Positions 62,239 through 64,000 of a DNA stretch of 64,000 nt are shown here, in pieces. The notes under the pieces were generated by a model that was not told where the DNA came from, made no database searches, and saw nothing but the letters and a program-made list of their open reading frames with translations. Position 1 is the stretch's first letter; each line of letters opens with the position of its first letter. Position numbers and translations under genes: made by a program. Source of the DNA: VXNE01 sp965261535 (lineage in GTDB: Bacteria > Pseudomonadota > Gammaproteobacteria > Pseudomonadales > Azotimanducaceae); the NCBI GenBank assembly GCA_965261535.1, contig OZ253469.1:372001-436000 (forward strand). Reading direction: 5' to 3'.

Positions 62239-62975
62239 ATGGCGACTGTGGAATTGATCGCGCACGACGGCTGGGCGGAGTTGGTGTTGAACCGACCCGA
62301 ACGGCGCAACGCGATTGATGGCGACCTCGCCATGGCGCTCGCGGCGGACCTGCGCGCGCTGAATACGGACGATGCGGTGCGCGCTATCCTGCTTCGGGGC
62401 GCGGAAGGCGCGTTCTGCTCCGGGCTCGACACCAAGGCCTTCAACGCCGACCCGCCGCCCGAGTGGCTGCCGAAGTTCAACGTCATCTGGCGCGCCGTGC
62501 ACACGGCGCTGTACGACTGCGGCAAACCCATCGTCGCCGCCATCGAACGCTACGGCATCAACGGCGGCGCGGCGCTCGCGCTCGCGGCGGACCTGCTGAT
62601 CGCGGGGGAGACCGCCTTCCTGCAGTCGGCGAGGTGCGCCACCCAATGGCGGCACCCTTCAACATTGCCTGGCTGCGCTTGCGCCACCCGGAATCGGTGG
62701 CAGCGAAGCTGGCGCTGACCGGACGCCGATTCACGGGGCCCGAACTCGCCGCCATGGGAGTCGCATACGCGTGCGTGCCGGACGAAGAAGTGCTGCCCAG
62801 AGCGCGGGAACTCGCCGCCGAGCTGGCGTCGTATCCGGCGGGGGCGGCGGCGAGAATCAAGGCAACGATGCGAGCGTACAACGACGCCTCGGCGAACGCC
62901 TGGTTCGACCGCGCCGTCGCCGCGAGTCCCGCCACGGGCCGCATGTCGCCGCGCGCCGTGAAGAGAGACGAATAA
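62239..62975 (+). pseudogene. Enoyl-CoA hydratase (crotonase) with one-base deletion
   Basis: Crotonase of about 245 codons. The first frame carries LVLNRPERRNAIDGDLAMAL, the oxyanion-hole segments FCSGLDTKAFNAD and GINGGAALALAADLLI, then ends in a run of wrong residues after TAFLQ. From about 62625 the second frame continues EVRHPMAAPFNIAWLRLRHP and ends RMSPRAVKRDE. A missing base (CAG-TC for CAGGTC) explains the break. It is divergent to the GST gene, and ATG 62239 is the start. Either a recent pseudogene or a base-call error. Confidence 0.87.
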
Positions 62976-63038
62976 CCCGTCGCAAGTGCGATTGCGATCA
63001 CCCGGGACCGCAACCTGCGGCAATGCCCGGGGCGCTTC

Positions 63039-64000
63039 CTACCAGGAACGGCTTGCCGTGATGCCGAACCGACGCGGTTCCCCGAGCTGCGTGAAACTAC
63101 GGTCCGTATAGCCGTCTCGCGGGTCGTTGCCGAAAAAATAACCGCGCACGAAGTAGTCCTCGTCGGCGAGATTGCGCGCCCAGGCCGTCACGGACCAGTC
63201 GCGGCCCCGATAGCCGGCGCTCGCATTCAGCAGCGTATACGGGGTCGACTTCTCGCTGTGGCTGTCCGAAAAGTAGAACTCGTCGCGTCCGTCCATCTCG
63301 ACCTGCGCGAAATACCTTTCGCCGAACGCGAAGTCGGCGCCGACGCTGAACTGGTAGCCTGGCGCATGCGCCTGCCCGCGGCCACCGAGGTCTATACCCT
63401 CCCCGTTTGTGTAGTCCTCATACTCTGACCGCAGCAGACCGACGCGCGCGTACAACGAGACCGCGTCCGTCGGCGTGAACTCCACGTCGACTTCGGCACC
63501 GCTGTTCGTGCCTTGGGCCGCGTTGCCGACGAAATCGATGAACTCCGTGCTGCCGTCTTCCTGGAAGATCACGATGGAGCTATCGATCTGCACGTCATCG
63601 CGCTGCATGTGGAAGACCGAGCCGCGAAAACTCAGGCGTCCGTCCGCCGCGCGCGCCTTGACCCCCGCCTCGAAGTTCCACAGGACTTCCGGCCCGTACT
63701 CCCTGAGGTCCGCCGGCAGCGTGCCGTCGATATTGAAGCCCCCCGCCTTGTAGCCGCGGGAAATCGAGCCATAGCCGACCACGCCGGGAGCGAGCGCGCG
63801 GTCGTAGGCCACGCGGCCGCCGACGAGACTGTCTTCAGGCGCGGAACTGACGCCAGCGTTGTCGTCATAGGACGCCGAGTGGCGTTCCAGGCGAAGGCCG
63901 ACCGTCAGGGTCGAACAGGCGTCGAGCGCCGTCTCGGTCTGCCCGAACACGGCAAACCGGTCTATGCCGTAGTCGCTCGTGAAGTCCGAGTCGATAAAGG
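63039..64000 (-). CDS. TonB-dependent receptor, C-terminal part (5' end outside window)
   Basis: Minus-strand barrel domain of a TonB-dependent receptor; the frame is open through the window edge, so the start lies beyond 64000. Visible parts: VGLRLERHSASYDDNAGVSS, GYGSISRGYKAGGFNIDGTL, a typical barrel motif, NFEAGVKARAADGRLSFRGS and the C-terminal ARNLADEDYFVRGYFFGN followed by RRFGITASRSW. About 320 residues are present. Iron-siderophore or other substrate cannot be told. Convergent with the crotonase pseudogene (63 bases apart). Confidence 0.93.
   Translation of the reverse strand, partial: FIDSDFTSDYGIDRFAVFGQTETALDACSTLTVGLRLERHSASYDDNAGVSSAPEDSLVGGRVAYDRALAPGVVGYGSISRGYKAGGFNIDGTLPADLREYGPEVLWNFEAGVKARAADGRLSFRGSVFHMQRDDVQIDSSIVIFQEDGSTEFIDFVGNAAQGTNSGAEVDVEFTPTDAVSLYARVGLLRSEYEDYTNGEGIDLGGRGQAHAPGYQFSVGADFAFGERYFAQVEMDGRDEFYFSDSHSEKSTPYTLLNASAGYRGRDWSVTAWARNLADEDYFVRGYFFGNDPRDGYTDRSFTQLGEPRRFGITASRSW

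Noticed and set aside
1..64000. tRNA, rRNA or strong rho-independent terminators
   Set aside because: I scanned for typical features and saw none that I could support; the GC-rich hairpins present belong to the repeat family and lack T-tracts.

Overview
The window is a GC-rich stretch of Gram-negative bacterial chromosome: three TonB-dependent receptors, an RND-type tripartite efflux set, a lipobox lipoprotein with FG-GAP repeats and a periplasm-directed glycosidase. The gene mix (sulfatase, TauD dioxygenase, luciferase-like flavin monooxygenases, crotonases, acyl-CoA dehydrogenase, GPP34 next to a P450, CmcJ-like protein) suggests an uncultured marine or host-associated gammaproteobacterium. 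That placement is inference; no rRNA, tRNA or phylogenetic marker was seen.

Layout. 1-9204: a carbohydrate-use locus (TonB receptor, LacI regulator, clan-A-like glycosidase, GPH sugar symporter, GH3 beta-glucosidase), the last four genes overlapping by 4 bases each. 9302-11134: a luciferase-like oxidoreductase, a HigBA toxin-antitoxin pair and a decayed copy of the oxidoreductase's end. 11362-18293: a hypothetical protein, VOC protein, ABC exporter with an in-frame stop in its ATPase, NAD-binding protein, DUF1428 protein and FG-GAP lipoprotein. 18290-20352: a palindromic repeat element joined to a DUF222-HNH nuclease gene. 20650-22855: a PD-(D/E)XK-like protein and a SprT-like protease. 22856-31452: transporters (TSUP, AGCS), a broken HNH nuclease gene, an FeS DNA-glycosylase-like protein, a YihY/BrkB protein, a CmcJ-like/DAO pair and a DUF2087 protein. 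31511-41730: crotonase, HipBA, LLM oxidoreductase, sulfatase, TauD, CoA-ester lyase, a nucleotidyltransferase/antitoxin-like pair, MaoC and acyl-CoA dehydrogenase. 42007-51641: mostly broken genes (efflux adaptor, RND pump, P450, GPP34, outer-membrane factor) around an intact M48 protease and a DUF898 gene. 51895-64000: ThDP enzyme, coiled-coil protein, broken phosphatase, large TonB receptor, partly broken ABC-2 exporter, VapBC, GST, broken crotonase and a partial TonB receptor.

Three themes link the regions. First, a dispersed palindromic element (2664-3019, 18290-18765, fragment 40001-40065) has a conserved terminal motif that overlaps start or stop codons of four neighbouring genes. Its 8-bp-stem hairpin module is also found as three in-frame 45-bp repeats inside the TonB receptor gene at 54974. 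Second, three of four toxin-antitoxin-like modules, plus one small membrane-protein gene, lie between an intact gene and a decayed direct copy of that gene's end (HigBA, HipBA plus an oxidoreductase, ABC exporter plus VapBC). This resembles insertion or recombination scars. Third, genes from about 42 to 63 kb carry many frameshifts, nonsense codons and truncations, including a 20-bp tandem duplication, while most genes before 42 kb are intact; this points to local gene decay, although consensus indel errors cannot be excluded without reads.
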